DNA from: Ciona intestinalis
Taxonomy: Eukaryota; Chordata; Ascidiacea; Phlebobranchia; Cionidae
Assembly: GCF_000224145.3 (NCBI RefSeq)
Contig: NW_004191394.1
Coordinates: 1-62,352 of the forward strand
Length of the DNA stretch: 62,352 nt
Direction of reading: 5' to 3'
Positions 1 to 11,261 of this stretch are shown one piece after another (the stretch's first letter is position 1; each line of letters starts with the position of its first letter). The translations under genes were made by a program, and so were the position numbers. Under the pieces are notes generated by a model. The model worked only from the letters and a program-made list of their open reading frames with translations. It ran no database searches and was not told where the DNA came from.

Positions 1-60
1 TTACACTTGTATCGGTTAACCGGTTAACCGGTTAAAACTGAACGGTTAACGGTTAAACAA
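1..60. repeat. Short GGTTAACC simple repeat
   Basis: Tandem and imperfect copies of the palindrome GGTTAACC occupy roughly positions 15-58. It is probably a microsatellite inside an upstream OGFOD2 intron. No function is visible. Confidence 0.6.
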
Positions 61-301
61 AAATTGGGAAAATCCACAGCCCTAGTTTTATTGCATCTAA
101 AATTTATTTTCTTAAATAGTTTTATTTTTTATTTGTTGCATAATTATTATGGTAGATACTTCAGATGAAATTTAAATGTTTCCAATTATGTGCTTTTAGA
201 ATTGGTGTACAAATAGTCCTAATGGAATTGAATCTACAATTCCAATATTTCCATTTAAAATGGTACTGTTTTCGAGTTATTAACACTTATATTTGCAACA
301 G

Positions 302-633
302 TAACCTATATGGCCACTACATGCCCAATAAGTTTTAAACAAGCCACCCATATTGACAATATAACAATCTTCCAGGAACCTATTGATCTTCTCCACACTA
401 AACCAGTGTTGCACAACAAATCTTACGGCATCCTCCATCGTGGGCAACACTTGCATGGGGCCATGAGCATTGAAGGAACATCAGAGAGACACAACATCAT
501 TATCTGGATGAGAAGTTCCTCAGTGAGGAATAAACTGTGCCCCATGTGCGACGACGAGCCACAGTTAGTCGAACAAAGCGGTTTCGGTGACGGGTTTACT
601 CAAGATGGTCCCAGATTTTGCGCACTTACATAA
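302..633 (+). CDS. OGFOD2: OGFOD2 terminal exon (partial gene, 5' part outside the window)
   Basis: This is the C-terminal exon of 2-oxoglutarate and iron-dependent oxygenase domain-containing protein 2. The translated exon carries the ILHRGQHLHGA segment, which supplies the distal Fe(II)-binding His. It also carries the ERHNIIIWMR segment with the Arg that binds 2-oxoglutarate, and the family-typical Cys-containing tail RNKLCPMC...GFGDGFT...CALT. The vertebrate protein ends in the same way, with the same spacing. The earlier HxD part of the active site must lie upstream of base 1. The acceptor is either the AG at 300-301 or a better AG at 374-375 (cttccag); recognisable homology is strong from about 376. 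The stop is at 631-633 and an AATAAA lies near 724. It faces CCDC157 tail to tail. The substrate is not known. Confidence 0.88.
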
Positions 634-719
634 AGCACAACTATGCATTGAAACATCTTTGTTATTTCATAGTCCAGTCTTGAATAAGCAATACATGTCT
701 TGGCACTCAAAGTTTAAGT

Positions 720-732
720 ATAAATAAATGAA
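720..732 (+). terminator. Poly(A) signal of OGFOD2
   Basis: An AATAAA hexamer (within tataaataaatg) lies about 90 bases past the OGFOD2 stop. It is the first good poly(A) signal on this strand. Confidence 0.6.
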
Positions 733-854
733 TGTTAAGTTTAAATAATCATTATATTTCAAGATTAGTGACACTTATTTTCTATTTCTATGTAAACTAA
801 CATTGAAAACAAATATTGTAACAGTTCTATGACATCACAATCTTAAAATAAGTT

Positions 855-982
855 AGATATGTATATGACATCACAATGTTGGTATATGACATCACAATGT
901 TGGTATATGACATCACAATGTTGATATATGACATCACAATGTTGGTATATATAACATTACAATGGTTGGTATATATGACATC
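855..982. repeat. 21-base minisatellite, six copies, in the CCDC157/OGFOD2 3' interval
   Basis: Six head-to-tail copies of a unit like gtatatgacatcacaatgttg, the last two slightly diverged and longer. The array begins within a few bases of the CCDC157 stop codon on the minus strand, so it would be transcribed in the CCDC157 3' UTR. The core tgacatcacaa also occurs at the ends of two CCDC157 introns. Confidence 0.85.
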
Positions 983-986
983 ACAA

Positions 987-3900
987 TCACGTCCATGGTT
1001 TCAACAATGCACTCCTCGCTGACGAAGGTCGTGATGTCGGTGTTACGCTTCGTCGCTTTCCTGGCCCGACATGAAATGATGTTCGCACACCGGAACCTTG
1101 CTGTTGTGATGTCATAATAAACATGATTATATTGTTTTGTAATAAATAAACATATAAAAAAATGGGTTGGGAGTAAATATATCTTAAGAAGAGACTGACG
1201 ATGCCATTTAGGCGAAATATATATCTTTTATCTTATACAATTGGTTGAACTTGATTTTTGTCTCCGGACCCTTACCAGATTTTTATGTAACAATAAATAT
1301 CTTGTATTCGTGCAGCCATAAATACCATGTACCTTAGTTTTAATATTTTCTCCGATGTCATGCTTACTCGGCGAATAACTTGACTTGGTTCGAACACTTA
1401 GTTTCGACCTGAAATAATAAGTCATAGTTTTTTTTTTTACACCCTTTTCTCTATTTAATTAACAAGCTCTGCGGTCCTGTTTCATCCATACAATTTCACC
1501 GGCTTTTTACTTTTGTAAACTGTTCAGATTTTTGACCTTCATAACTGTGACCGAAAATACAAATAAGTTTATTCATTTATAGTTGTGGTTAGGGTGACTT
1601 ACTGGTAGTTCCGAGGGGATTCCTCTCTTACATCGCTGTCTCTCTTCCATAATTGCACGGGCTGAAGATTTAAATATTGAGTTAAATTAATGTTGTGGAA
1701 ACTCGTAAGCAGACAATAGGTGTATGAAACAGTACACCCATGGCCGATGTTATAACAACTGATGTTGCCCCATCACGGAAGATAAATAAGTTACATACAT
1801 AACTCAATCAAACACAGCCTGTCAATCAACCCCAACATGTCAATCAAACACAGCCTGTCAATCAAACACCACTTGTCAATCAACAATCAAACACCACCTG
1901 TCAATCAAACCCAACCTGTCAATCAAACATTACCTCAGATGAAAATATCGAATCTGTTCTTGTCGATGTCGACTCCGCGGGGGAATTCCCTGAATGGGGA
2001 ACTTTACTCAACGTTTTTAGAAGAACTTTGTTTTCTTTCTCCAAAACTTCGATTCTGACGTCGTTGGCTGCGACTTGCTGTTGCATGTCATGCATGACAT
2101 CACCGCTTGCTATGATGTCATAATAAACATTATAATAATTTGTTTCAACAATTAAAATGGGTCCTCTAAAAATGGTAATAGCTCTTATCAGAAAACAAGT
2201 AAAACAGTTTCTTATTTCACAAATCTAAAGCAAATCAAAAGTAACAATATTCTAAACTAGAGAACGATGTCAAAACAACAGTCCTAAGGCTACCATTGTG
2301 GTTATATGTGTCCCTAGGCACAACACTAGTTGCTTCAACCCAGTGGTTCCACATATTACATGTTAGATTCATTACTTTAACCAAGCTAACAGAATTGTTA
2401 CTTAGTAATTAAAACACACAAAGTTACACACGTGGTAACTCATAAGCGGGAACAAGGTGTATGAAACAAAACACCCGTGTTATAACGACTGTCGTTGCCC
2501 CGCCATGCGAGGATAAATAAGTTACATACGTGGTAACTCGTAAGCAAGCACGAGGTGTATGAAACAAAACACTTGTGTTATAATGACTGTCGTTGCCCCA
2601 CCATGCGAGGATAAATAAGTTACATACTTGGTAACTTGTAAGCGGGCACGAGGTGTATGAAACAAAACACCTGTGTTATAATGACTGTCGTTGCCCCACC
2701 ATGCGAGGATAAATAAGTTACATACTTGGTAATTCGTAAGCGGGCATGAGGTGTATGAAACAAAACACCTGTGTTATAATGACTGTCGTTGCCCCACCAT
2801 GCGAGGATAAATAAGTTACATACTTGGTAATTCGTAAGCGGGCATGAGGTGTATGAAACAAAACACCTGTGTTATAACAACTGTCGTTTCTCCGCCACTT
2901 CATAAACAAACCCCACCCATAACACACCAACTCACATTGAACCATGGGTGAACATGTTTGATGCAGATCAGGATAAGCAACCAACAATCTCTCCCTCTCC
3001 CTGCATCGATCCAACTCATCATTCAGCTCCTCAACATCCAAGTGAAGATCCGAGATCGTCTTCTTCATGGAAACAACCTCATCCGACACAATGTCCTCCT
3101 GGTGTTTCGAAAGAAGGCTTTTTTATAAATTTCTACTCCACGCTACAGTAGAAGATACAGGTTTGAGGCTCTGTGCTGCTACTATTGTGGGTGCATGTGT
3201 CTTTGGGCAAGACACCTGAATATGGGTTGCACAAACCCAGGCACCTCGTGCCCAGCTTACAAGTTATTCTATTTTATTTTGTACACCACAAATGTAACTT
3301 CATGAGTGATTGTTTTTTCATGCATGGTTAACGATCTGGACAACCCATTAGTGACCGATGGGTTAGCAATTGCAAAGTGCCCCAAGACATATACATCCAC
3401 AACCGTAGCAGCATGAGTGACCAACATCCCTCCTTCTTACTTGGACTGTTTTCAATTCTATCTCATGTTTTTTACTTCTTCTCTTCTGCTCTTCCACCTT
3501 CTCCTTTATTCTTTCTCTTTCATTCTCCCAGGAGGAGGATTTCTCCCTCCATTCCTCACACTCCTCATTGAGCTCTTGTAACCGTAGCAACAAACTTCCT
3601 TGCTTCTCTTGTACTGCCTGAAGAAAAATTAAAAATTATAAAAAAGAGACCAGCAAATAATGGCTGTACCAAAGAAAAGATAACTCAGCCTCTAAAACGA
3701 TACATGAATATAAAATGCTTTCCACGGAAGTAGTTTCAAGAATTACTGATACCTCAAAAGATGGAGTGTCTAGAATTAAAAATGGAATTCATAATAAATA
3801 AAAAATAAGTTACACAGATGCAACCCCTTTTATAAAAGGGGGCTTATATAAGAGCTCATATGCAAATGCAAGTGAATTTGAAATTTTCTTCACCTTTTCA

Positions 3901-6900
3901 TGACTCTCCAATGTCTTGTTTATCCTTTTCTGATCTTCCAACTTCCTCTCTGAGATCCTCACCTGCTCTTCCAAGTCCTCCACTTGCCTCCGGAGGACTC
4001 CAAGCTCCCCTCTCATCTTTAGAGCATCTTCCTGATATTGCTTCCCCTCCATCACTTCCTCTTTCAACTGAGACTTCATGTTTTCTATAAAAGGAAAAGT
4101 TTCAACCAAGGCACCCACCAGAGGTGGCAGATTTACCCTATCATAGCTGACTTCTATAAATAAGTAAATACTATCTATAATATAAATATTATTACTCAAA
4201 CAAAGGAATCGCACCAGGGGTGGTAAGGTGGGCAAACTACCCCAATACAATTTGATGGTGTACCGCTAAAATTATTGTTCCTTATAAATTAATCTGGCCG
4301 TGGTTTATCTTTAACTGCAACTTAAAATACCTTACGTATAGAACTCAATTAATTAGAAGAGAATGTTGAATCTATGCCATGCAATCACCATACAAAACAA
4401 TGCAATAAAAGATATCTTACCAACTGTTAACATTGCTCTATGTTTCTGTAGTAATTCATCTTTAATGTCAGATAACTGTGTTGTCAATATCGTGTTCCTC
4501 TCATTCAGGTTGTTGACTTCATTCGTGGCCTTGGTGACTTGGCTTCTCAATGATTTTTCAACCTTGGGAAATAAATGGGTGTTATTTAATAAAAGAAACA
4601 TTAGAAAGAGCTACTTGTATGCAAAAAAATTGCATCCAAATAACAAGTTTATTCTGAAAGTCTTTATTTACCAGCACATTTGGATTCTGTGGGTATTTTT
4701 ATGACACATTAAAACTCATTTTTCAACTTTACAGGAAACACGCCAAAACTTATTTACAAAACTCTTGTTAATTAGTAATTATAGCAATTAATAAAAGTTT
4801 TGTGGAAAACCTGTGCCAATATATTGCCAAACAGTTTATAAAACCCTGCTACATAGTATATTAACACCCAAGTTTTCTCCTCAGTCATAATAACTCTATA
4901 GGTTGAATAACCAATCCTTTACAATGTACACATGACAAACTTTATACAACACATACTTTTTATACATTAAACATAACTAAAAGTTTTGGGTAGACACTTT
5001 GAAAGCCCTGCTATTACATTAATGTTCAAGATTAAGTCAACCTTGCTTTACTTTAGTAACAATAATTCTACAAACCTCTTTGAGTTTAAATTCCCTTCTT
5101 CGATGTTCTTCCTCAAATTCCTTTTCTCTTTGCTCAGAAATGGTGCTGAGTCGCTGAATTTCATTCTTTAACTCGTCCTCACGTTTTGCTGACTCACTCA
5201 GTTCATGCTTGAGTGGTTTTATCTGTTTCATCAAATTCTCGAGCTGTCGGTCAATTCGTGACAAATCTTTCCTTTGCAAGTTCTTCCATCTAAACATGTA
5301 CAAAGGTTTGTTTAATCGTGGGTGGGAACTTGAGTGACTTATCCATGGTTGCCACTCCCATGCCCACAGTCGAGTTGCTGAAGCTTATTACAGTGTGTGG
5401 ATAAGCAGATATAACTTTTAGCCTGGATACATATCAACCCTACAAAACATACAATACAGACAAACCTTGTCAGCTCGGCGATGGACATGAGTGACGAAAC
5501 ATTCTGTTTCTCGATATAATCTTCCAGTGACGTCGGCAACGATTGAGATTTACAAACTTTTACAATTGATCTGAAAGTAAAAGCACTTTGTTAAGATATG
5601 TTTTATAAACTCATGTATCCAGTCTTTGTGGCAGCGACAGTATTGATAGAATTATAGTTCAGGAAAAAACATATCCGGCAAAAATCCATTCCAACGAATA
5701 ATCTACAGATTCATGGCATTCATCACAGTTAATTAAATAGATAGTAAGGACATTAGCATGGGAGTGATGGAAGAGCATTCGTATGAATGCTATTAAGGTT
5801 TGCCATAGGACTTCTTGTAGAATATATAGTAGTCTTAAATAGGACTTTTAAGTATAAAAGTATAAATATGCTAATCAGTGACAACATAAAAAGACAGGAA
5901 AGTTTTTAATATGAGTATGAAAAGTGGGTGTGGTCATACATACTGTAAATATAAAACAGATCTGGTGAAATTTTGTCCAACACATAAATACTGAGATAAT
6001 ATACCCATAACTGTACAACATAATAAAGTAAAACAACCCCACCTTCCAACATCATGCATGCACTGTTGGGCACGCGAACACACCTCGCATGTTGAAAATA
6101 AAGTTTCAGGTGTCTGGCAACACTGGTGAGAAATCCCCCTTGATATTGGCTGCTCAACACTGACACCAGGTGCTGGAAATTAAAAAGAATTTTTTGAGTG
6201 TGTTAGGTTATAATATCAAATGCTATAAAATACGTAACAAACAAAAAACTAGTCTAACAAATAGTTTACTATAAGATAGTTAGAAAAATATATCTGTTTA
6301 AGTATTTTTACGAGAATTGTCCAACTTTATGAGCACTTAATCAGGACCAGATTCATGGAATTCACCACACAATACTATGTTCTAGGGAAACAAACCTATT
6401 GTAACTTTTAAAGACTTCACTGGTTCACTGTCAGATTCAGATTCAACATTTCTTGATTTTAAAAACGATTTCTTTTGCTTTTCAATCTGGAATATAAGTG
6501 ATGATTTGTTTGGATGTTACACACAACACACATGTTGTAGAGTGCCATATTACAATGGTTAAACTGTACACTGGTACAGTTTTAGGCTCAAGGTCCACAT
6601 TGTGGGTATGTGTGTGAGACACCTAATGGTAATTGCTCCAACTTAGCGGTCATTAATGGTTTGCCTTTGTATTGTAAGCCATAGACCACACAACATAACT
6701 TTAAACTCTTTACCTAATGTAGTAAAATAACAGAAGTTGACTCCTTTCCAATGGTTTCCATCAATGCCACTATAACCATTTGGAGTTGGAAAAGGGGGTT
6801 GCAAAGTGGACTCAGGGAAATATACAAAGGTAGGGGGCAATTTTATTGCATCCATATATAAATAATATGAACAAGGTGGTTAATAGCCTATACCAGCTAC

Positions 6901-8233
6901 ATTATCGCTCTTTTACAAAAACCCTCACCTCTTTCGCCATTTGTTGCATCACAATCGCTATTTGGCTGATTCTGCTCCAGCATCTCCTAGTGGTCAAACC
7001 AGCTGACATGGAACGAGATTTACCCCCCTCGTGTGGCGGCTTATTCGGTGAAGAAGATTTGGAAGGAATTAAGACTTCGTTGAAATGAGTAAAGCTTTGT
7101 AGCAGGAACAGTAGTCTGTATGATGGAACAATGAGGTTTAAACACACTATTGGAATTTGTAAATATTTTTCTATATAAAATTCCAAAAACTTTGAACCTA
7201 TCCAAGCATGTACATATTATAAATAACTATTATTTATTTGATATGATACCGAAGAATAAATTAATTTGATAAATGAGAAAAGGGAACCAGGAGCAAAACC
7301 ACAGTCATTAAAACACGCTACAGGTAAAAATGACTCAAGGAATCGGTAAATGCTAAACTCGCTTTTGAAAAGCAAAGCTGGTGTTTCTGTTAAACCAAAA
7401 CATTTTTTTAGTAAAATGAATTATGTATAAGCTCATCATTTCACTCTTCATCAACTGCGGAATTTTTTTAATTTTTTATAATGCAGACATTCAGCTACTG
7501 TTAATCATACCTCACCTGTCAATCAAAAGGTCGTACAGCGTGACATGAGTGACTTGGTTATCTTCTTCATCCTGCTTGAACTCACAATCCTCCAACACAC
7601 CATCAACATCTACATCCACTGACAATTTGTCCGGGAATTTCCATGATTGGTATTTAACCTGGAACCAGAGGTCTTGGTTAAAATAAAATTAAATAATGAA
7701 CGAATGGTTGTACTTTGTTTATCCTTGCACGGTGGGTCGTGGGGTAATGACAGTCGTTATAACACTGGTGTTATATTTCATAAATTTTGTGCGTGCTAAG
7801 TATGTAACTTTGTTGCTTTATACTAAGTTGCCTTGTATGTAAAACTACTCCTAAAATGTGTTCATTTAAAAATACATCTATTAACTTTAAAGGCGTCCCA
7901 AGGACTCATAGCCATTTTTATGTCATATATTTCCTACCTTTTAGTCATTATAACAGGTTACTGTAAGTAAATACAATAAATTCGATACTATTGAGTATTG
8001 AGGATTTATTCATGATTTTACAGATTTAGCTAATAGGTTAGGACTCTTCAATAGCATATAAATTTTGGTAAAATTAAAAGAAACAAGCAATTATATACAC
8101 GAGAAAGAACAATTATAACAAACGTAATCACCTGGCCGACTCTAAATCCCACCTCCGCTAGCGTTCCTTGTATATCCTTAATATCTTTTGTTAGACTCTC
8201 AATACAATATTGGCTACCAAGTAAGTGCGCCAT
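987..8233 (-). CDS. CCDC157: CCDC157, coiled-coil domain protein (15 exons, 689 aa)
   Basis: Exons (5' to 3' on minus): 8132-8233, 7516-7658, 6929-7115, 6396-6486, 6043-6172, 5466-5570, 5076-5289, 4421-4562, 3894-4084, 3441-3617, 2936-3098, 1934-2109, 1603-1661, 1333-1408, 987-1100. All junctions are GT-AG and phases agree throughout, giving 689 aa; the human protein is about 750 aa. The start MAHLLGSQ is the family start. Conserved blocks include SWKFPDKLS (residues 38-46), a Leu-rich stretch plus AGLTTRRCWSR (about 82-135), a long charged coiled coil (about 250-550), the diagnostic RERERLLVAYPDLH near 532-545, and a QVAANDVRIEVLEKEN coil near 560. The tail is Ser/Thr/Arg-rich. There is no catalytic domain. 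From family knowledge the gene is linked to spermiogenesis and Golgi-related functions in mammals; its role here is inferred only. Several introns contain SINE pieces. Confidence 0.93.
1690..1800 (+). repeat. SINE tail fragment
   Basis: Single diverged copy of the roughly 97-base SINE tail unit (aactcgtaagc...gtgtatgaaac...gataaataagttac). It lies in the CCDC157 intron between exons 12 and 13. Confidence 0.7.
2405..2895 (+). repeat. Tandem array of five SINE-tail units (about 97 bases each)
   Basis: Five near-identical units starting at about 2423, 2520, 2617, 2714 and 2811. Each contains gtaactcgtaagcgggca, gaggtgtatgaaac, gtgttataa and gaggataaataagttac. No tRNA-like SINE head is attached, so the tail has amplified alone as a small satellite. 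It ends about 40 bases from CCDC157 exon 11. Confidence 0.9.
3155..3415. repeat. Rearranged SINE, two inverted fragments
   Basis: A plus-oriented central fragment (about 3155-3240, attgtgggtgcatgtgtctt...) abuts a minus-oriented fragment (about 3235-3415, gtgattgttttttcatgc...cccattagtgaccgatggg). The pair fills the CCDC157 intron between exons 10 and 11. Confidence 0.75.
6555..6660 (+). repeat. Partial SINE (central part)
   Basis: Diverged copy of the SINE central region (aggctcaagg, ttgtgggtatgtgt, aattgctccaac, gcggtcattaatgg) in a CCDC157 intron. Confidence 0.6.
7725..7815 (-). repeat. SINE tail fragment
   Basis: Minus-oriented tail unit (aatgacagtcgttataacac...gtatgtaactttg), diverged, in the first CCDC157 intron. 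Confidence 0.65.
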
Positions 8234-9210
8234 ATTACATTATAAATAGGTTCTATAAACCGTTGATTAACAATATTTTGGGTAAAACAGCCTATTAACA
8301 ATTCAATTACGGTCGCTACAGACTCCACAGTTTCAAAACAAAAATGTTGTGATCGCTGATGCGTAAAGTTCAGTGATGACTAGTTAGTTTTCTATATTTG
8401 GGACTTCTTTGGGGACCCAACGTTTCATGGAATATCCGCACTGCGATTCCAATAAAACAGATTTTTACGAATAAGTGTTCACTATTCAGTAACCGCACAT
8501 ATATCTTATTTTAAAACTATAAATTATTGTCAGATCAACCGAAAGTAAGGTATATACCAGGACATGAATCCGTTTTAAACAAAAGGTAAAAATATTTGGA
8601 CTTGGTCTTTTCATGAACTAGTCGTTAATATACGTACTCTGGTTTACCCAATCCAACCAAGAACGACCACAACCATTACATCACGCTGGACTTCAGACTC
8701 AGCCAGACGTGGTGTGAAAAAAGCTTTCCAATTTAAACGAATGCTTTTGTCGTGCTCAGTCATTCAGTGTATAGTAGCGTAAGGTGCAGCATTGTTTTGA
8801 GACTGTGTTATAGACCGGATAACTAGGAGGGGATATGTTCTACCTCATGAGCCTATATACTGTCATACACAAAGTTTTGGCACTAGTGATGATTCTTCTG
8901 GTACACAGCAGAATAGGCTGGTGGAAAGTGTTAGTGGTTAGGGGGTTAGGTGTTGATGGTTAGGGGGTTAGTCGATATAGGGGTTAGCAAATAAGGTGGG
9001 GGGGGAAGACTCATATATACTATCATACACAAAACTCTAATCATTTTTCATATCTTATTGTCTGCATGTTTTGAACATGTGTTATAACTTTGAATAAAAC
9101 AAAAACAGCACACAATAATATGTATATTTTCCAATAATCCAATTAAAATTTATTAACAGGTTTCTTCAAGTATTTTTCTGTAGGTCTACCCTGTAACTAA
9201 CATAAGTAGT
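8234..9210. other. Intergenic: upstream of both CCDC157 (-) and the SLC35F-like gene (+)
   Basis: This is the shared upstream region of two divergent genes, so both promoters should lie here. I see no clear TATA box. A G-rich run with several ggttagggg blocks lies at about 8925-8990. Two similar direct repeats (tatatact[g/a]tcatacacaaa) sit at about 8855-8875 and 9013-9033. A good splice acceptor (tttttctgtag) ends at 9184, 27 bases before the SLC35F start codon, implying a 5' UTR intron or a spliced-leader acceptor. Confidence 0.6.
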
Positions 9211-10368
9211 ATGGATACCGACCAAGATGAAGGTTTAATAGAACAAAACTCAAGAAGATGCTGTTCTGAACAAACAAGGAAAAGTTTTCTTGGTCTTTTA
9301 ATCGTCATATTCTTAGCTGTGGCATGGGTGGGGGCACAACAATTTGCTCAAAGTGCAGTCACCAGCGGAAGTTTTAATGCTCCTTACCTAGTGACATGGT
9401 TTAGTACATGCTGGATGGTGTTATGCTACCCTATATATATTTTATTCACTGCTATATTTAGAAACCGTGAGGATTTCTCACAGGCCTATACTTCTTCACT
9501 TAAAATCTTTGGTCCTGAAAGCATTGGAGCAAAGCAAATGTTCACATATGTGTTAGGATTCACCATATTATGGATGTTAACAAATTGCTTGTACGTATAT
9601 TCTTTGACTTACATCGCTGCTACCGATGCATCTGCAGTGTCAGCATCTAATGTTGCATTTGTATACGCTCTATCTTTGATCCTTCTTAAGGAATATATCT
9701 TCTTTATCAGAATTGTAGCTTCTTTGTTGTGCATCACTGGCGTTGTGTTGTTTGGGTATGCAGATGGGTTTGGTGACACTAACACTTTGTTTGTTGGCAT
9801 CATAATGGCTTTATGTTCTGCTGTGGGAGCTGCTATTTATAAAGTTTCCTTCAAGCGAGTAATATACCAAGGCACCCTCGGGCAAGTCTCGTTGTTTCTT
9901 TCCCTTCTTGGTGTTACAAATATACTATTTCTATGGGTTGTATTTGTAATTCTATATGCAACTGGCGTCGAAACTTTGGTCACAAGCGAGATACCATGGT
10001 CTTACATGTGTGGTTCAGCAGCTTTGTCATTGGTCTTCAACTTCCTTGTAAACTTTGGGATTGCTTTCACATATCCACTCTTCATATCTATTGCTATGAT
10101 GCTGGGAATCCCTCTCAACGCAGCGGTGGACACAATCTTCAGGGGTGAGCTCTTCAGCTCCTGGAGGTTGGCTGCTGCTCTTCTCGTGATCGTTGGCTTT
10201 TCACTCATGATGTGCCCGGATACTTGGAATCTTCCTATCCATCGAGCTCTTTGCATCCGGTCTCCTCGTTGCTACGGTTACGCAGAGGAGGGAGAAGAAG
10301 AAGTGACCGCGGATTATTCCGGTGCGATCTTGAAACGAGAAACAAGTAAAACATCGGAGAAATTATGA
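9211..10368 (+). CDS. SLC35F3/F4-like nucleotide-sugar-family transporter (385 aa, one exon)
   Basis: This is a ten-helix membrane protein of the drug/metabolite transporter superfamily. Hydrophobic segments lie at about 24-44, 58-82, 113-136, 140-160, 165-185, 192-212, 224-250, 264-285, 290-310 and 320-340. Family signatures include FNAPYLVTWFST near residue 53, FVYALSLILLKEY near 150, ITGVVLFGYADGF near 173, AAIYKVSFKR near 205, and the NFLVNFGIAFTYPLFISI stretch near 275. Closest relatives by recall are vertebrate SLC35F3 and SLC35F4. Human SLC35F3 has been proposed to move thiamine; the substrate here is unknown. The whole CDS is one exon, unlike its intron-rich neighbours. The upstream acceptor at 9183-9184 shows that the 5' UTR is spliced. 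Confidence 0.88.
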   Translation: MDTDQDEGLIEQNSRRCCSEQTRKSFLGLLIVIFLAVAWVGAQQFAQSAVTSGSFNAPYLVTWFSTCWMVLCYPIYILFTAIFRNREDFSQAYTSSLKIFGPESIGAKQMFTYVLGFTILWMLTNCLYVYSLTYIAATDASAVSASNVAFVYALSLILLKEYIFFIRIVASLLCITGVVLFGYADGFGDTNTLFVGIIMALCSAVGAAIYKVSFKRVIYQGTLGQVSLFLSLLGVTNILFLWVVFVILYATGVETLVTSEIPWSYMCGSAALSLVFNFLVNFGIAFTYPLFISIAMMLGIPLNAAVDTIFRGELFSSWRLAAALLVIVGFSLMMCPDTWNLPIHRALCIRSPRCYGYAEEGEEEVTADYSGAILKRETSKTSEKL

Positions 10369-10371
10369 ATC

Positions 10372-10377
10372 AATAAA
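10372..10377 (+). terminator. Poly(A) signal of the SLC35F-like gene
   Basis: AATAAA four bases after the TGA stop at 10366-10368, giving a very short 3' UTR. Confidence 0.7.
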
Positions 10378-10389
10378 GAATGGATTGTA

Positions 10390-11261
10390 TATATATGTTA
10401 AAGGCCAAATAAGTGTTCATGACCCATGTTGTAGAAGACACTCTGTGTTAGATAAATAACCAAGAACATATGAATTGTTTTGTAAAGCTCTTGGAGTGGG
10501 AAAACGCATAAGATACTATAGTGCCACTGTACATATAATAAGCTTTACTATGTTGTCTTTTTAGCTTAAATTATTCAATTCTTAGGCAATTATACTTCAG
10601 ATACTGTGCTATTGCTAAATTAATTACTGAATTATGTCTTTGTATGTTTTGTAGATGATGACAACATTATGCCCACGTGACTCTGCATTTTAGGAGATCT
10701 AAATTGATGATTTGGTATTTTTTTAAAAGACCAAAATTCAACTATGCATTTATTTCAAAATTGTATTAAAAATATTTCAAAATTGTAGGAATGCATTTAA
10801 GTTGGAGTTTTTTTGTACTTTTGTCCTTTCAAATTACTGTGTTAAAATATTATATTTAAACCAGCTGTGTTTGTTCATGAAATACTGTGTGCAAGTTCCA
10901 AACTTTATTATACACCAGCTGTTCCAGTAATTTTCACAACTAAGCATTTTATAAGGGTAAGGTCCTATGTTGCGGCATGCCATTGGACTTTGAATTTGCG
11001 CCATTTTGTCGCGATAAAGACTCCAAAACAACTTGAACTGTTTACCTGGCTTTCCTATGTTATTCTTTTTCTCATCCAAATGTACTTTATCCACATGTAA
11101 TAAACTACATTCGCATTTCAACCATCTTAAAAAGCCCTTCCATCAATATTCCTTGTATAGAAGCAATTACATTACTTTATATTCATTCTGTGACAAATGC
11201 ATTACATTATAGAATAAGTTAAAGTTTGTAGATGCTTATGGCATAAATATTGGTAAATAAA
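10390..11261. other. Intergenic, AT-rich
   Basis: No coding or repeat structure that I can support. It should contain the MRPL49 promoter. The short overlapping open frames at 10834-11121 look like chance. Confidence 0.5.

Noticed and set aside
1228..1425. 65-residue minus frame read through to a stop at 1228
   Set aside because: Its first 25 codons are CCDC157 exon 14. A donor at AAG/gtacat and an in-phase final exon at 987-1100 fit the family's Ser/Arg-rich tail better than read-through.
1837..2058. Plus-strand frame with NQT/PVNQT repeats and a Ser/Leu tail
   Set aside because: The opposite strand carries CCDC157 exon 12 (1934-2109) with clear homology and matching phase, so the plus frame is a shadow plus short intronic repeats.
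8925..8990. ggttagggg blocks resembling telomere repeats
   Set aside because: Only a few irregular copies with variable G number; more likely a local G-rich duplication than an interstitial telomere.
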